Positions 13,779-14,131 of a DNA stretch of 14,131 nucleotides are shown one piece after another. The translations under genes were made by a program, and so were the position numbers. The stretch is from Ruminococcaceae bacterium UBA945. GTDB lineage: Bacteria > Bacillota > Clostridia > Oscillospirales > Acutalibacteraceae. The stretch is from contig DBCZ01000003.1 in assembly GCA_002293315.1 (NCBI GenBank), positions 5,947 through 20,077 of the forward strand, given 5' to 3'. Below the pieces are notes generated by a model. It was not told the DNA's origin. It saw nothing but the letters and a program-made list of their open reading frames with translations, and did no database searches. Position 1 is the stretch's first letter, and every line of letters begins with the position of its first letter.

Positions 13779-14131
13779 ATGGACAATAATCAAAATTATC
13801 AGCAAGGCGCGCAGGAAAATCCGCAAGTTCAGCCACCGGCGCAGCCCTCGGCAGCACCTTACGGATACACACCGCCGCAGCCTATGTACAGCCCGCCGCA
13901 GTATCAGCCGCAGCCCGGCATGGCGCCACCCCCGGGATATATTCAAAGAAGCAGAATCGCCGCAGGAATTCTCGCTATTTTCCTCGGCTATCTGGGCATT
14001 CACAGCTTTTATCTCGGCAACACGTCACAGGGGCTCATGAAGCTGTTGATTTCTCTGCTCACATTCGGCATAGGCGCCATTGTGATGACGGTGCTGGGAA
14101 TACTTGACGGCGTCAAGCTTCTTGACGGCAG
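13779..14131 (+). CDS. TM2-domain membrane protein with Pro/Gln-rich N-terminus (partial, runs off the window)
   Basis: About 117 residues are visible. The first 55 or so are rich in Pro, Gln and Tyr (for example YTPPQPMYSPPQYQPQPGMA) and are probably disordered and cytoplasmic. Then RSRIAAGILAIFLGYLGIHS begins the TM2 domain: a short hydrophobic helix, FYLGNTSQGLMKLL, and a second helix LLTFGIGAIVMTVLGILDGV. The 'G..G.h.FYlG....g..k' pattern matches TM2. Ribosome binding site AGGAG (13763-13767) is 11 bases before the ATG, somewhat far. The family's function in bacteria is poorly defined. The gene is divergent from the operon and probably belongs to the host genome. The DNA is cut by the window end, so the C-terminus is unknown. 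Confidence 0.85.
   Translation, partial: MDNNQNYQQGAQENPQVQPPAQPSAAPYGYTPPQPMYSPPQYQPQPGMAPPPGYIQRSRIAAGILAIFLGYLGIHSFYLGNTSQGLMKLLISLLTFGIGAIVMTVLGILDGVKLLDG

Noticed and set aside
13701..14003. Minus-strand 100-codon frame opposite the TM2 gene
   Set aside because: The TM2 domain reads clearly on the plus strand; the basic, leucine-rich opposite frame is a shadow.
1..14131. tRNA, rRNA or CRISPR array
   Set aside because: No cloverleaf, ribosomal RNA stretch or spaced direct repeat was seen; the only tandem repeats are the 7-base and 11-base units described.

Overview
The window looks like a chromosomal segment of a gut-type Clostridia (Firmicutes), probably near Oscillospiraceae. This is an inference from three things: the strong GGAGG-type ribosome binding sites, the sigma-A-like promoters, and a PcrA/UvrD helicase with the extended region after the Walker A motif that I associate with this group. 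No taxonomic search was possible. Almost every gene is on the minus strand.

Layout from left to right. (1) 1-230 (minus) is the N-terminus of a secreted lipoprotein that resembles an ABC-transporter solute-binding protein, with a near-consensus promoter at 267-295. (2) 314-2680 (minus) is a complete PcrA/UvrD DNA helicase with its own promoter at 2710-2738. (3) 2746-2791 is an intrinsic terminator. (4) 2810-13454 (minus) is one uninterrupted operon of 16 phage-derived structural genes. In transcription order they are small terminase, large terminase, portal, prohead protease with scaffold, major capsid, head-tail connector, head-closure protein, a tail-terminator-like protein with an extra domain, a 27-codon gene, a LysM tail/baseplate protein, a gpD-like hub, a gp45-like spike, a gp46/gp25-like wedge, a baseplate J protein, a DUF2313 (Mu gp48-like) protein, and a fiber. 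(5) 13455-13778 is a divergent intergenic region with hairpins and short tandem repeats. (6) 13779-14131 (plus) is the N-terminus of a proline/glutamine-rich TM2-domain membrane protein.

The operon is the main point of interest. It has a full set of genes for making and filling a capsid and a nearly full Mu/P2/PBSX-type baseplate. Yet it shows no recognisable tail sheath, separate tail-tube, tape-measure or tape-measure-chaperone gene, and no integrase, repressor, replication, holin or endolysin gene. It sits directly between host-type genes, with about 130 bp on one side and 320 bp on the other. Genes on both sides of the place where sheath, tube and tape measure normally lie are joined by intact coupled starts, with only a 27-codon gene between them, so this does not look like a ragged deletion.

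Two further oddities fit a domesticated particle. The small terminase lacks the N-terminal DNA-binding helix-turn-helix region of its family. The tail-terminator-like protein carries a C-terminal beta-rich domain that could be a tube-like ring. A working hypothesis is a reduced-tail, host-kept particle, either a gene-transfer-agent-like packager or a capsid carrying a baseplate almost directly on its neck. The alternatives are a decayed prophage, a satellite that borrows a tail from a helper, or missing genes elsewhere in the genome.
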